NCBI GenBank assembly: GCA_015059405.1
Contig: SVAL01000001.1
Coordinates: 136,032 to 200,031, forward strand
Length of the DNA stretch: 64,000 nt
Direction: 5' to 3'
From: Bacillota bacterium
GTDB lineage: Bacteria; Bacillota_I; Bacilli_A; RF39; UBA660
Under the pieces are notes generated by a model. The model saw nothing but the letters and a program-made list of their open reading frames with translations, ran no database searches and had not been told where the DNA came from. Below, one piece after another: positions 25,027-33,159 of the stretch. The position numbers and the translations under genes were made by a program. Position 1 is the first letter of the stretch, and every line of letters begins with the position of its first letter.

Positions 25027-26232
25027 ATGAATAAAAGAAAAGGTTTTACATTAATAGAATTATTAGCAGTAATAGTAATACTAGGTTTACTTATGGCAAT
25101 CGCAATACCAAGTGTAACTAAATATATAACAGAGTCAAGAAAGAAAACTGTTGTTTCAACTATTGGAAACTATATAACAGCCACAGTAAATGAAGTAAAT
25201 GATTTAACATATACATTTACTGAAGAAAATACTATATATGCAGTACCAATAGAGTGTATTGCTTTAGAACGTGGTGGAACCAATCCATTTGGAGCATGGC
25301 ATCAATCAAACGATAGTTATTGGGCATATGTTTTAGTACAATATGATGATGAAACATCTTCATACAGATATGGATATACATTTAAAGATAGTGCTGGTTA
25401 TGGATTATATCCAACTGCTCAGTCTAAATTAAATGAAGGTGGAAAGCAAATTAAAACAGGACTTAACTTAAATAGACCTAAAAATGGCAAAGTAACAATT
25501 ATTACTGCTGTTGATAATTGGAATGGATTTAGTGTTGATAGTACAACAAATTTAGTTGTATTGATTCCTGAAAGTGAAGGAAATATTGGCAATGGTACTT
25601 CTACATGTACACTTCAACAAAAAGGGGACAATTATATACAAGTAGAAGAAGAAAAAGTAGAAGCCAATAAACCTGGTAAAGTAGTTAGTGGAACAGGAAC
25701 TGATATTGGCGATAAAATTTGTTTTGGAAGTGAATGCTTTTTTGTTATAGAAAGCGACTTGTCAACAATAACGATGTTAGCAGAAGAAAAAATAGATGTA
25801 ACTGTAGATGATCCAAAACAAAATGCTTCTGCGCCAGGACGTGCATTTTCAAATTCTTATTATTGGTATGATGGTGAATTGAAACCGGAATACGGGAATA
25901 AAGTTCCAGCTTTTGTTTATGATAGTAACTCAGCTTTATATCAATATATAGAGGCATATGAAGACTATTTACAAGAAGATTTAGGAGTATCAAGTGCGTC
26001 TGCTAGTATGATAAGTGAAGAACAGGTGGAAAAGTTAGGATGCTCAGGTTCGGGATGTGATGGTTCCCCATACAAAAATTGGGTAGTTCGTGGTTATACT
26101 TGGTGGACTGGATCGGCACATTATTATCTTGGTTATCTTGGTTCTAATGGTGTTTATGGACTTTGGGAACCGCAAAGCAGGTATGGAGTACGACCAATTA
26201 TAACAGTAGATAAAACTCAAATTAAATTTTAA
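25027..26232 (+). CDS. Large prepilin-like protein with C-terminal lectin-like domain (paralogue 2)
   Basis: The product has 401 residues. The prepilin signal (RKG then FTLIELLAVIVILGLLMAIAIPSVTKYI) and the next 190 residues closely match the gene at 2528, ending in the shared CTLQQKGDNY and VEEEKV. Many codons differ silently, so the similarity is maintained by selection, not recent copying. The C-terminal part is different and ends WWTGSAHYYLGYLG...YGVRPIITVDKTQIKF, again lectin-like/DUF6273-like. ATG 25027 with AGGAAG is chosen over GTG 25021. Confidence 0.85.
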   Translation: MNKRKGFTLIELLAVIVILGLLMAIAIPSVTKYITESRKKTVVSTIGNYITATVNEVNDLTYTFTEENTIYAVPIECIALERGGTNPFGAWHQSNDSYWAYVLVQYDDETSSYRYGYTFKDSAGYGLYPTAQSKLNEGGKQIKTGLNLNRPKNGKVTIITAVDNWNGFSVDSTTNLVVLIPESEGNIGNGTSTCTLQQKGDNYIQVEEEKVEANKPGKVVSGTGTDIGDKICFGSECFFVIESDLSTITMLAEEKIDVTVDDPKQNASAPGRAFSNSYYWYDGELKPEYGNKVPAFVYDSNSALYQYIEAYEDYLQEDLGVSSASASMISEEQVEKLGCSGSGCDGSPYKNWVVRGYTWWTGSAHYYLGYLGSNGVYGLWEPQSRYGVRPIITVDKTQIKF

Positions 26233-26240
26233 TAAAATTT

Positions 26241-26265
26241 AAGACATATTTCTATGTCTTTTTTA
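26241..26265 (+). terminator. Terminator after prepilin-like gene 2
   Basis: AAGACATA and TATGTCTT with loop TTTC and a T run. Confidence 0.8.
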
Positions 26266-26318
26266 TTTTGGTATATAAATATTTATTAAAAAAATGTATA
26301 ATATATTTAGGTGATTTT

Positions 26319-27365
26319 ATGAAGAAGCGTGTATTAGTTGGTATGAGTGGGGGAGTTGATTCTTCTGTTGCTGCTTTACTTTTATTAGAACAAGGTTATG
26401 AAGTTGTAGGACTTACTTTTAAGTTTACTGAAGAATTTGATGTAAGTGATGCAATTAAAGTTTGTGAAAAACTTAGTATTGAGCATCATATTGTTGATTA
26501 TAGAGATTTTTTTAAAGAAAATGTAATTGATAAATTTATTAATGATTATAATAGTGGTATTACTCCTAATCCATGTATTCTTTGTAATCGTGAAGTTAAA
26601 TTTAACTTCTTGTATCAAAATATGAAAAAGTTTAATTGTGATTATATAGCAACTGGTCATTATGCTAAAGTTGTGGATGGCAAGTTATATAAAAGTGTTG
26701 ACTTAAAAAAAGATCAAACTTACTTTTTAGCACAATTAACTAATAAACAATTAAGTCATTTGTTGTTGCCGTTAGAAGGAATTGAAAAAGATGTCGTTCG
26801 TGAGAAGGCAAGAATTTGTGGTTTAGAAGTTGCTGATAAGAAAGATTCTACTGATGTATGTTTTATTACTAATAAATTTAGAGAGTTTATGTCTGATAAG
26901 TTAGATAATACTAGTGGTGATGTAATTGATGTTGCTACTGGTAATGTAGTTGGGAAACATAATGGTTTAAGAAGTTATACTATTGGTCAAAGAAAAGGTC
27001 TTAATATTGGTGGTACACAAGATAGAATGTATGTTGTAGGAAAAGACATTGATAAAAATATACTTTATATCGCACTTGGTGATGATACAGACTATCTAGT
27101 ATCTACTTCATGTGTTTTAGAAAATGTTAATTTGATTAATAAAGATAAAATTAAAAATGCTAGGGCAAAATTTAGATATAGACAAGAAGAAACTGATGTT
27201 GTAATTGATTATGTTTCTGATAATGAAATAATAGTTAATTATCCAGAAGGTGTTAAATCAGTAACACCTGGTCAAGCATGCGTTTTCTATAATGGAGATG
27301 AATGCCTTGGCGGAGGATTAATTAAAGAAGTAAGAAAGAATAATAAAAAACTTTGGTATTTATAA
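26319..27365 (+). CDS. mnmA: tRNA-specific 2-thiouridylase
   Basis: MnmA thiolates U34 of tRNA Lys, Glu and Gln. The 348-residue product has the PP-loop GMSGGVDSSVAALLL at the N-terminus, catalytic Cys in NPCILCNREVKF (about residue 86) and in STDVCFITNKF (about 185), and the C-terminal beta-barrel ending ACVFYNGDECLGGG. ATG 26319 with GGTGAT is the normal MnmA start (MKKRVLVGMSGG); the longer frame is upstream noise. Confidence 0.97.
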   Translation: MKKRVLVGMSGGVDSSVAALLLLEQGYEVVGLTFKFTEEFDVSDAIKVCEKLSIEHHIVDYRDFFKENVIDKFINDYNSGITPNPCILCNREVKFNFLYQNMKKFNCDYIATGHYAKVVDGKLYKSVDLKKDQTYFLAQLTNKQLSHLLLPLEGIEKDVVREKARICGLEVADKKDSTDVCFITNKFREFMSDKLDNTSGDVIDVATGNVVGKHNGLRSYTIGQRKGLNIGGTQDRMYVVGKDIDKNILYIALGDDTDYLVSTSCVLENVNLINKDKIKNARAKFRYRQEETDVVIDYVSDNEIIVNYPEGVKSVTPGQACVFYNGDECLGGGLIKEVRKNNKKLWYL

Positions 27366-27377
27366 AAAGGAGTAACT

Positions 27378-28454
27378 ATGGGTTTGTTTGATAGATTTTC
27401 TAATACTATATTTTTGAAAAGTGATAGTGAATTAGAAAAAGAAATAATAGAGTTAAAAAGTATTAGAGAAAATGTGAATGATAAAGAGAAAATAGATTTA
27501 GATATTAAGAAATTAGAACTTGGATTGGCTGGTGAAGAACAAATTGAATATGAACTAAAATCTAGTGACGTTGGTATGTATGTTTTACATGATATTACGT
27601 TGCAATATGAAGATTTAACAGCTCAAATTGATTATTTTATTGCAACTCCTATGTGTGTTTATGTTGTAGAATGTAAAAATCTTATTGGTGATATTACAGT
27701 TGATGAACGAGGTGAGTTTATTAGAGAGTATTATATTAATGGCAAGAAGATTAAAGAAGCAATATATTCTCCATATCGCCAAGCACAAAGACATATTGAG
27801 TTGATTAAAAAGATTTGGTTAAGTAGAAAAAATAAGTTGCAGGTTTTGTTTTTTGAAAAGAATTTTGATAATTGGTATAAACCACTTGTTGTTTTTTCTA
27901 ATGCTAAGGGGATATTGAATATTAATAAAAAATGTCCTAGAGAAATCCAAGATAGTATTTTGAAAATAGATCAACTTAATGATTTTTTAAATAAAGAGAA
28001 AAATAAGAAAAAATGGGAAGATTTAGATACAGAGAAAAATATTAGAAATCTAACAGAAAGTTGGCTTGAGGCTAATGTTGTTAGAAAACGTGATTTTTCA
28101 AATATATATGAATTTACAACTGTATCTAATACTGATATTCCTAATACTGTTAATAGTAGTTTTGTAACAAATAACAATGAAAATATTTATTCTACTTTTG
28201 ATAATATAAAACTATTTGCCCATGATGTTGATAAGGGTTTAATTGAGAATTCCTTAAAAGAATTTAGAACAAGAAAAAGTAAAGAGAAGAATTTGCCAGC
28301 GTATTATATATTTAATAATGAAGAATTAAGTAAGCTGATAGAAGTTCTTCCTGATAACATTGAAACGTTAGAAAATGCTAAGATATTAGAACCAGTTAAG
28401 GTTAAATTACATGGTCAAGAAATAGTTGATATTATAAAAAATACTAAAAATTAA
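27378..28454 (+). CDS. NERD domain protein
   Basis: Residues 55-175 form a NERD (nuclease-related) domain: GLAGEEQIEYEL, the catalytic-type DYFIA... and VVECKN (the E-x-K of the PD-(D/E)xK fold), then SPYRQAQRHIELI. The remaining 180 residues are helical with no domain I recognise. NERD proteins are thought to process DNA; evidence is thin. It lies 12 bases after mnmA and may share its transcript; the HTH gene behind has its own promoter. Confidence 0.8.
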   Translation: MGLFDRFSNTIFLKSDSELEKEIIELKSIRENVNDKEKIDLDIKKLELGLAGEEQIEYELKSSDVGMYVLHDITLQYEDLTAQIDYFIATPMCVYVVECKNLIGDITVDERGEFIREYYINGKKIKEAIYSPYRQAQRHIELIKKIWLSRKNKLQVLFFEKNFDNWYKPLVVFSNAKGILNINKKCPREIQDSILKIDQLNDFLNKEKNKKKWEDLDTEKNIRNLTESWLEANVVRKRDFSNIYEFTTVSNTDIPNTVNSSFVTNNNENIYSTFDNIKLFAHDVDKGLIENSLKEFRTRKSKEKNLPAYYIFNNEELSKLIEVLPDNIETLENAKILEPVKVKLHGQEIVDIIKNTKN

Positions 28455-28473
28455 TTTATATTTTACTTTACAC

Positions 28474-28501
28474 TTGACATTGTCAAATAAAATGATAAAA
28501 T
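28474..28501 (+). promoter_or_regulatory. Promoter with palindromic operator over the -35 box
   Basis: TTGACA (28474-28479) and TAAAAT (28496-28501) have a 16-base spacer. The -35 box is half of a perfect palindrome TTGACATTGTCAA (28474-28486), a likely operator. The obvious candidate repressor is the HTH protein it precedes. Confidence 0.65.
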
Positions 28502-28523
28502 TAAATTATGGAGGGTAGAAGTT

Positions 28524-29291
28524 ATGGAAAACTTAAACACTGTATTAAATGAATTAGGAATATCAAAGGTAAGACTTGCTAAGTATTTAGGAGTTTCTCG
28601 CCAAATGCTATATAATTATTTAGCATTACCATCTTTAAAAGATTGGCCTAAAGAAAAATCTACTAAATTAATGAGTCTTTTAAATATAAAATCTGAAGAA
28701 GAATTAAAGGATATAAAAATAGAAGGTAGTTATATTATAGATGTAGAAGGGCGTTTAAATGAAGGTGTTAAAGACTCTTCTGATAAAGAAGTATTAGCTG
28801 ATTTAAAAGGATTTAATAAGAAGGAACAAGATCTTTTAACTGATATTATTAATCTATTGAAAGAAAAACTTCAATCTGATCAAACTAAAGATACTTATAA
28901 TGCTTATTTATATTTATATCATTATCTTCAATCAATGGAAACTTCTAAAGAATTAAAGTATATTCTTGCTTATATGTCTAAGTCTATGGGATTTACTGAT
29001 CCAATGGAATTTGTATTTAATCAAGAACAACAATTTATTTTTGAAAGTATTCTATTCTCAGGTTTAACACTATATAATAATGGTGGTGCTTCTAAAACAA
29101 AACTTGCTGAAAGCCATAAGAGATTTGTTCAAGATATAGAGCACAAGAATGAAGAAAAATTAAGTAGAACACAAGAGTTAAATACTGCTAAAGTACAAGC
29201 TTTACGTGAACTTGGTTATACTGAAATAAATGAAGTTAATGCTAAAGAAGTATTAGAAAAGATTGCTGAAATTCAATCAAGAAAAGTTTAA
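28524..29291 (+). CDS. HTH (XRE-like) DNA-binding protein with helical C-terminus
   Basis: The N-terminal 60 residues contain a clear helix-turn-helix, NELGISKVRLAKYLGVSRQMLYNYLA. Residues 90-255 are helical and partly coiled coil (NEEKLSRTQELNTAKVQALRELGYTEINEVNAKEVLEKI) with no family I know. The product has 255 residues with RBS GGAGGG. It is the last plus gene before the putative terminus. The palindrome over its own promoter suggests autoregulation. Confidence 0.75.
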   Translation: MENLNTVLNELGISKVRLAKYLGVSRQMLYNYLALPSLKDWPKEKSTKLMSLLNIKSEEELKDIKIEGSYIIDVEGRLNEGVKDSSDKEVLADLKGFNKKEQDLLTDIINLLKEKLQSDQTKDTYNAYLYLYHYLQSMETSKELKYILAYMSKSMGFTDPMEFVFNQEQQFIFESILFSGLTLYNNGGASKTKLAESHKRFVQDIEHKNEEKLSRTQELNTAKVQALRELGYTEINEVNAKEVLEKIAEIQSRKV

Positions 29292-29315
29292 GATATCTAT
29301 ATGATATCTTTTTTA
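29290..29315 (+). terminator. Terminator of the HTH gene
   Basis: AAGATATC (29290-29297) and GATATCTT (29303-29310) overlap the stop and end in Ts. Confidence 0.85.
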
Positions 29316-29351
29316 TTTGATAGAGTGGAGTAGCCTATTTAGACAATATAA

Positions 29352-29378
29352 AACCAAGTTAAATACTTGGTTATTTTT
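29352..29378 (+). terminator. Second hairpin with T-rich tail
   Basis: AACCAAGT (29352-29359) and ACTTGGTT (29365-29372) followed by ATTTTT, 40 bases after the first terminator: a possible back-up terminator or the end of a short unseen transcript. Confidence 0.6.
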
Positions 29379-29577
29379 ATTTATGTATTAGGTAACATAA
29401 TTATTATTGCAATTATAATAATTGAATAAGTATTCATATAATATATTATATATTAATTAATAGAAATTTGTTTAATTGTAATTTTGAATACGTTGATATA
29501 TATAGGTTTTAAATTATTAAATATATTTAAAAAATATATATTTATATTTATAAAAATACTTCTCTTTTCGAGGATTA

Positions 29578-29605
29578 ACTTCCTATAATTGATATTATGT
29601 TGCCT
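29578..29605 (+). other. Candidate dif site (XerC/XerD recombination)
   Basis: A left arm ACTTCCTATAA (29578-29588), a 6-base centre TTGATA and a right arm TTATGTTGCCT (29595-29605) match the dif layout. Compared with the Bacillus subtilis dif as I remember it, 22 of 28 bases agree, including the first eight; the right-arm TTATGTT also agrees with E. coli dif. XerD and FtsK act here to resolve chromosome dimers. The site sits at the strand-bias switch, 2.5 kb from xerD. Confidence 0.85.
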
Positions 29606-29772
29606 TTTGCATATTCTTTCTATAATAAGTATACTAAAAGAATATTAGAAGAACAAATAAAAAGTTTTTGTTTGTAGAATAGAAATGTAAATGATTGTAT
29701 GTTTGTTTAGAAATGTGAGTAATGGATGTTATATGTGATGTTATACAAGTTTGTGTATGTATATATATTTAT

Positions 29773-29905
29773 CCTTATTTTATAATTTAATAAGGTTATA
29801 ATATGCGTATATATATCCTTATTTATATATATAATAAGGTTATAACGTGTACGTATATATATCCTATTTTTATATTTAAATAAGGTTATTATGTGCATAT
29901 AAAAA
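29773..29905. repeat. Three tandem inverted-repeat units beside dif
   Basis: Units start at 29773, 29817 and 29863 (44 and 46 bases apart, about four helical turns). Each has CCTTATT or CCTATTT, 7-9 bases, then AATAAGG, followed by TTATAA or TTATTA and a short alternating purine-pyrimidine stretch such as ATGCGTATAT. The regular phasing suggests iterated protein-binding sites. Confidence 0.7.
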
Positions 29906-29929
29906 GATAGGGTATTACTACTCTATCTA
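29898..29929 (-). terminator. Terminator of the methyltransferase-like gene
   Basis: On the minus strand, AGATAGAG and CCCTATCT pair across the stop codon and run into five Ts (29905-29901). Confidence 0.7.
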
Positions 29930-30657
29930 GTTAATTTTTTTATTTTGATAATTAGATCTTTATCTCCTACTAATGTATCGATTGATTCACTCTTCTCTAT
30001 TTCAAATCCTGGTTGAAGAGTTGCGATTGCAAGTTCATCAATATATTTAAACCAATTTTTTCTAAATGAATCTTGGTAATTGATTTGTATTTTATCAGGT
30101 ATATGGTTACAATCACATAATTTTAGGAATAGTTCTGCATTGTTTTTTGATGCTGATTTAATCATTACTTCTGTTGCTTCACATGGCTTACGCCCTATTA
30201 TCAATGCATTTTTTGGAATAGGGGTTGTTAGTGTAAAGTGACCTCTTACTAGGTTTACACCATCTACTACTTTGGTTACTAATTCTGGGTCATATGCTGT
30301 TATAGTACCCTTACCTATTTCTTGTTGACGTTTTGCGATTATTCTAGCTAGACTAGGAAACATTCCACAACCAACTTCAACTATATCTCTATCTAAACCA
30401 AATTCTTGTTCTATTTCTTGCATTGTTTGAAAGTAAGGATCTCTTCCTTCTAAACCATCAATTGCTGAAAACATTTGAAAAAATGCATTCTCCCCTCTTC
30501 TTGGTTCGTAGTAAGAGTCAGCATAGTAGTATTTGATATAAGTCATTAGATCCATTTCATATTCTAGATCTTCTATTTCAGATACTCTACCATATCCTTC
30601 TCTATATTTTAGCAAATATTCTGTCATTCTTTTATTTAGTTCTTCTCTGCTTAACAT
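29923..30657 (-). CDS. Methyltransferase-like protein, unknown substrate
   Basis: A SAM-binding motif I, DIVEVGCGMFPSLARIIA, appears near residue 95 of the 244, with the acidic TAYDPEL in the motif II position. The N-terminal 90 residues are helical (EYLLKYREGYGRVSEIEDLEYEMDL). The rest of the fold is diverged, so I call it methyltransferase-like. RBS AGGAG precedes the start at 30657. It is the first minus-strand gene right of the terminus. Confidence 0.6.
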   Translation of the reverse strand: MLSREELNKRMTEYLLKYREGYGRVSEIEDLEYEMDLMTYIKYYYADSYYEPRRGENAFFQMFSAIDGLEGRDPYFQTMQEIEQEFGLDRDIVEVGCGMFPSLARIIAKRQQEIGKGTITAYDPELVTKVVDGVNLVRGHFTLTTPIPKNALIIGRKPCEATEVMIKSASKNNAELFLKLCDCNHIPDKIQINYQDSFRKNWFKYIDELAIATLQPGFEIEKSESIDTLVGDKDLIIKIKKLTR

Positions 30658-30768
30658 GTCTTTTTTCTCCTAAAAATATATCTTAATTTTAGCATTATGT
30701 ATATATATAAGTCAATTAATTGGTATATTATTTTTAATAATATTCATACTATTACTGGAGGAATATTA

Positions 30769-30933
30769 ATGAAAAAGAAAAATCAAAAAATTAAGTGTGA
30801 AGTTGATTCTTGTAAGTATAATGATTCTTGTAAGAATTGTTCTTTAGATGAGATTAAAGTTAGTTGTAATTGTGGTAATCCAAATTGTAAAGATGAAACT
30901 ATTTGTGATAGTTTTGAAGAAAACAAAAAGTAG
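30769..30933 (+). CDS. DUF1540 domain small protein
   Basis: The 54-residue product has the DUF1540 pattern: KCEVDSCKYNDSCKNCSLDEIKVSC followed by ETICDSF, with nine Cys likely binding metal. The family is common in Firmicutes and sometimes sporulation-linked; function unknown. ATG 30769 with GGAGGA is chosen; earlier codons in the frame are noncoding. Confidence 0.8.
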   Translation: MKKKNQKIKCEVDSCKYNDSCKNCSLDEIKVSCNCGNPNCKDETICDSFEENKK

Positions 30934-30955
30934 GGATATTCCCTACTCTTTTTAT
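30925..30955. terminator. Bidirectional terminator between DUF1540 gene and deoB
   Basis: GTAGGGA (30930-30936) and TCCCTAC (30940-30946), with A-rich and T-rich flanks on both sides. Confidence 0.85.
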
Positions 30956-32121
30956 TTTAATTTATCTAAGAAACTAGTACCAATACTTGGTTTTTCTAAT
31001 CCAAAGTTTTCAGCAATTGTTGCACCTATATCAGCCATAGTTTGAAGTGGCTCTAAACGTCCTGGAGTCTTGAAATTACGTCCAAATAGAATTACAGGTA
31101 CATTTTCTCTAGTGTGAGCATTTCCGCCAAAACTAGGGTCGTTTCCGTGGTCTGCAGTGATTATTAATAAATCATCATTGTTTAGTTTGTTTAGAATCAT
31201 AGGTATTTCTACGTCTAATTCTTCTATTGCTTTACCATAACCTTCTAAGTCTCTATTATGTCCATATAATGCATCAAAATCATTTAAGTTAGTTAAACAT
31301 ACACCAGTAAAGTTTTTACTCATAATATCAGTTAATTTATTGATTGTATCAATGTTGTTTTTAGCACCTTTTATTGTTTTAGTTATACCTTCTCCATCAA
31401 AAACATCTGATATTTTACCAATTGCAATAACACCATATTCTTTATCTTTTAATTCATTTAAAATACTTTTTTGTGGTGGTTTAACAGCAAAATCTTTACG
31501 ATCGTTAGTAAATTTAAATTTTCCAGGTTTTCCATTAAATGGTCTTGCGATAACTCTAGCAACTTTCCATTCATCATTTAAAGTAATTTTTCTTATTTTT
31601 TCACAATAAGTATGTAGTTTAGATACGGATACAATATCTTCATGAGCTGCGATTTGTAGTGTAGAATCATTTGAAGTATATAGAATTAGTGATCCATAAT
31701 TCATATGTCTTTCCCCTAATTCATTTATAATTTGTTCACCGTTAATTACTTTATTCCCAATAACTCTTTTTTTAGTTATTTCTTCAATTTTATCAATTAA
31801 TTCAATCGGAAATGCTTTTTCAGCAAATGTTTTGAATGGAACTTTATTTTCAATACCAACTATTTCATAATGTCCTGTTAAACTATCTTTTCCTGTGTTT
31901 GTAGGTCTAGCAATTGTGTAATAAGCATCAACATCTTCTTTGTCATCCATAGTTAATGTGTTTAAAAAACCTAATTTTTCTAGATTGGGTATAAATAAAT
32001 CATAATTTTCCATAATGTGTTTTAATGTATTAGAACCATTATCTCCATAGTTATTAGCATCTATTGCTTCCCCTACTCCTAATGAATCTAAAATTAAAAC
32101 AAATATTCTTTTGAATTTCAT
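30952..32121 (-). CDS. deoB: Phosphopentomutase
   Basis: DeoB interconverts ribose/deoxyribose 1- and 5-phosphates in nucleoside salvage. The 389-residue product belongs to the alkaline phosphatase superfamily: metal-binding DSLGVGEA at the N-terminus with the phospho-accepting Thr in NTGKDSLTGHYE, and ADHGNDPSFGGNAHTRENVPVILFG near the C-terminus. It follows xerD by 11 bases, the same order (xerD then deoB/drm) as in Bacillus subtilis. Confidence 0.97.
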   Translation of the reverse strand: MKFKRIFVLILDSLGVGEAIDANNYGDNGSNTLKHIMENYDLFIPNLEKLGFLNTLTMDDKEDVDAYYTIARPTNTGKDSLTGHYEIVGIENKVPFKTFAEKAFPIELIDKIEEITKKRVIGNKVINGEQIINELGERHMNYGSLILYTSNDSTLQIAAHEDIVSVSKLHTYCEKIRKITLNDEWKVARVIARPFNGKPGKFKFTNDRKDFAVKPPQKSILNELKDKEYGVIAIGKISDVFDGEGITKTIKGAKNNIDTINKLTDIMSKNFTGVCLTNLNDFDALYGHNRDLEGYGKAIEELDVEIPMILNKLNNDDLLIITADHGNDPSFGGNAHTRENVPVILFGRNFKTPGRLEPLQTMADIGATIAENFGLEKPSIGTSFLDKLK

Positions 32122-32132
32122 ATTTTCACTCC

Positions 32133-33053
32133 TTATTTTTTACTTCGTGGATGAAACTCTTCATATTCTTTTTTTATCTTATTATTAGATATATGTGTAT
32201 ATATCTTTGTTGTAGCAATATCAGAGTGCCCAAGTAATTCTTGTATACTTCTTAAATCAGCTCCATATTCTAACATATGAGTTGCAAAACTATGTCTTAA
32301 AGAATGAGGAGATACATCTTTATGAATCCCTTTTTCTTCTAGCATTTTTTTAAGTATTTTAAAGAAACTAAATCTACTTAATCGTCCACCTAAATTATTT
32401 AGAAATAGATACTCACAATTTTTTCTTTTTAAAAACAAGTTTCTTACTTCTAAATATGCGATTAATGATTCCATAGTATATTCGCCTATTGGAACAATTC
32501 TTTCTTTACTTCCTTTACCATAGCAGCGAATTATACAATTTTCTAAATCAAAATCAGTTAATTTCAAATCTAACATTTCTGATATTCTAAGGCCAGTGCC
32601 ATACATCAATTCTAGCATAGATTTATTGCGATAGTCAAATTTAGTCTTACATTCTATATTAAGTAATCGATCTACTTCGTCAATAGTTAAAACATTTGGA
32701 AGTTTTTTTCTTAGCTTTGGTCTTTCTATTGTTTCTGATACATCTACAGCTATTATTTGTGTTTGAAATAAATAATTATGAAAAGCCTTAATAGTAGTTA
32801 ATTTTCTTGCGATAGATGATGTTTTTACATCATCTTTTTTTAATTTTTCTAAGTATTTTTCGATATCACTTTTACTTATATTTTCTACAGAATATATTTT
32901 TTTATCCTCTAAATATAATCTATAGTGTTTTAAATCATTTTGATATGAATTCTTTGTATTATCACTAAGTCTTTTTTCAAATTGGATATGACTAATAAAA
33001 TCATTAATTTTAATTTGCATGGGACTTAATTTGTTTGTATTATTATCATTCAT
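32133..33053 (-). CDS. xerD: Tyrosine recombinase XerD
   Basis: The 306-residue recombinase has an N-terminal SAM-like domain and the catalytic set: Arg in GTGLRISEML, His-x-x-Arg in HSLRHSFATHML, His in LGHSDIATT and Tyr in TKIYTH. Placement next to deoB, as in Bacillus, supports XerD over XerC. It resolves chromosome dimers at dif, and a dif-like site lies 2.5 kb away. RBS GGTGATAAT. Confidence 0.92.
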   Translation of the reverse strand: MNDNNTNKLSPMQIKINDFISHIQFEKRLSDNTKNSYQNDLKHYRLYLEDKKIYSVENISKSDIEKYLEKLKKDDVKTSSIARKLTTIKAFHNYLFQTQIIAVDVSETIERPKLRKKLPNVLTIDEVDRLLNIECKTKFDYRNKSMLELMYGTGLRISEMLDLKLTDFDLENCIIRCYGKGSKERIVPIGEYTMESLIAYLEVRNLFLKRKNCEYLFLNNLGGRLSRFSFFKILKKMLEEKGIHKDVSPHSLRHSFATHMLEYGADLRSIQELLGHSDIATTKIYTHISNNKIKKEYEEFHPRSKK

Positions 33054-33159
33054 ATTATCACCAATATTATTATAACACTTTTAATTAATCTTTTCATAAA
33101 AAACATTTGTACGATATATGATAAAATGTTATAATATTTTACGTAAGTGAGTGATTGGT

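Larger units (their letters stand above)
29292..29922. other. 630-base gene-poor, very AT-rich terminus region
   Basis: No convincing gene lies here. It holds the HTH terminator, a second hairpin at 29352-29372, an inverted repeat AATTATTAT (29399-29407) with ATAATAATT (29415-29423), the dif-like site, and a triple repeat array. Plus-strand genes end at its left edge and minus-strand genes begin at its right edge. Confidence 0.7.

Noticed and set aside
29596-29676. 26-codon ORF starting MLPFAYSFYNKY in the gene-poor region
   Set aside because: Its start codon lies inside the dif right arm and it has no convincing conservation cue; most likely chance.
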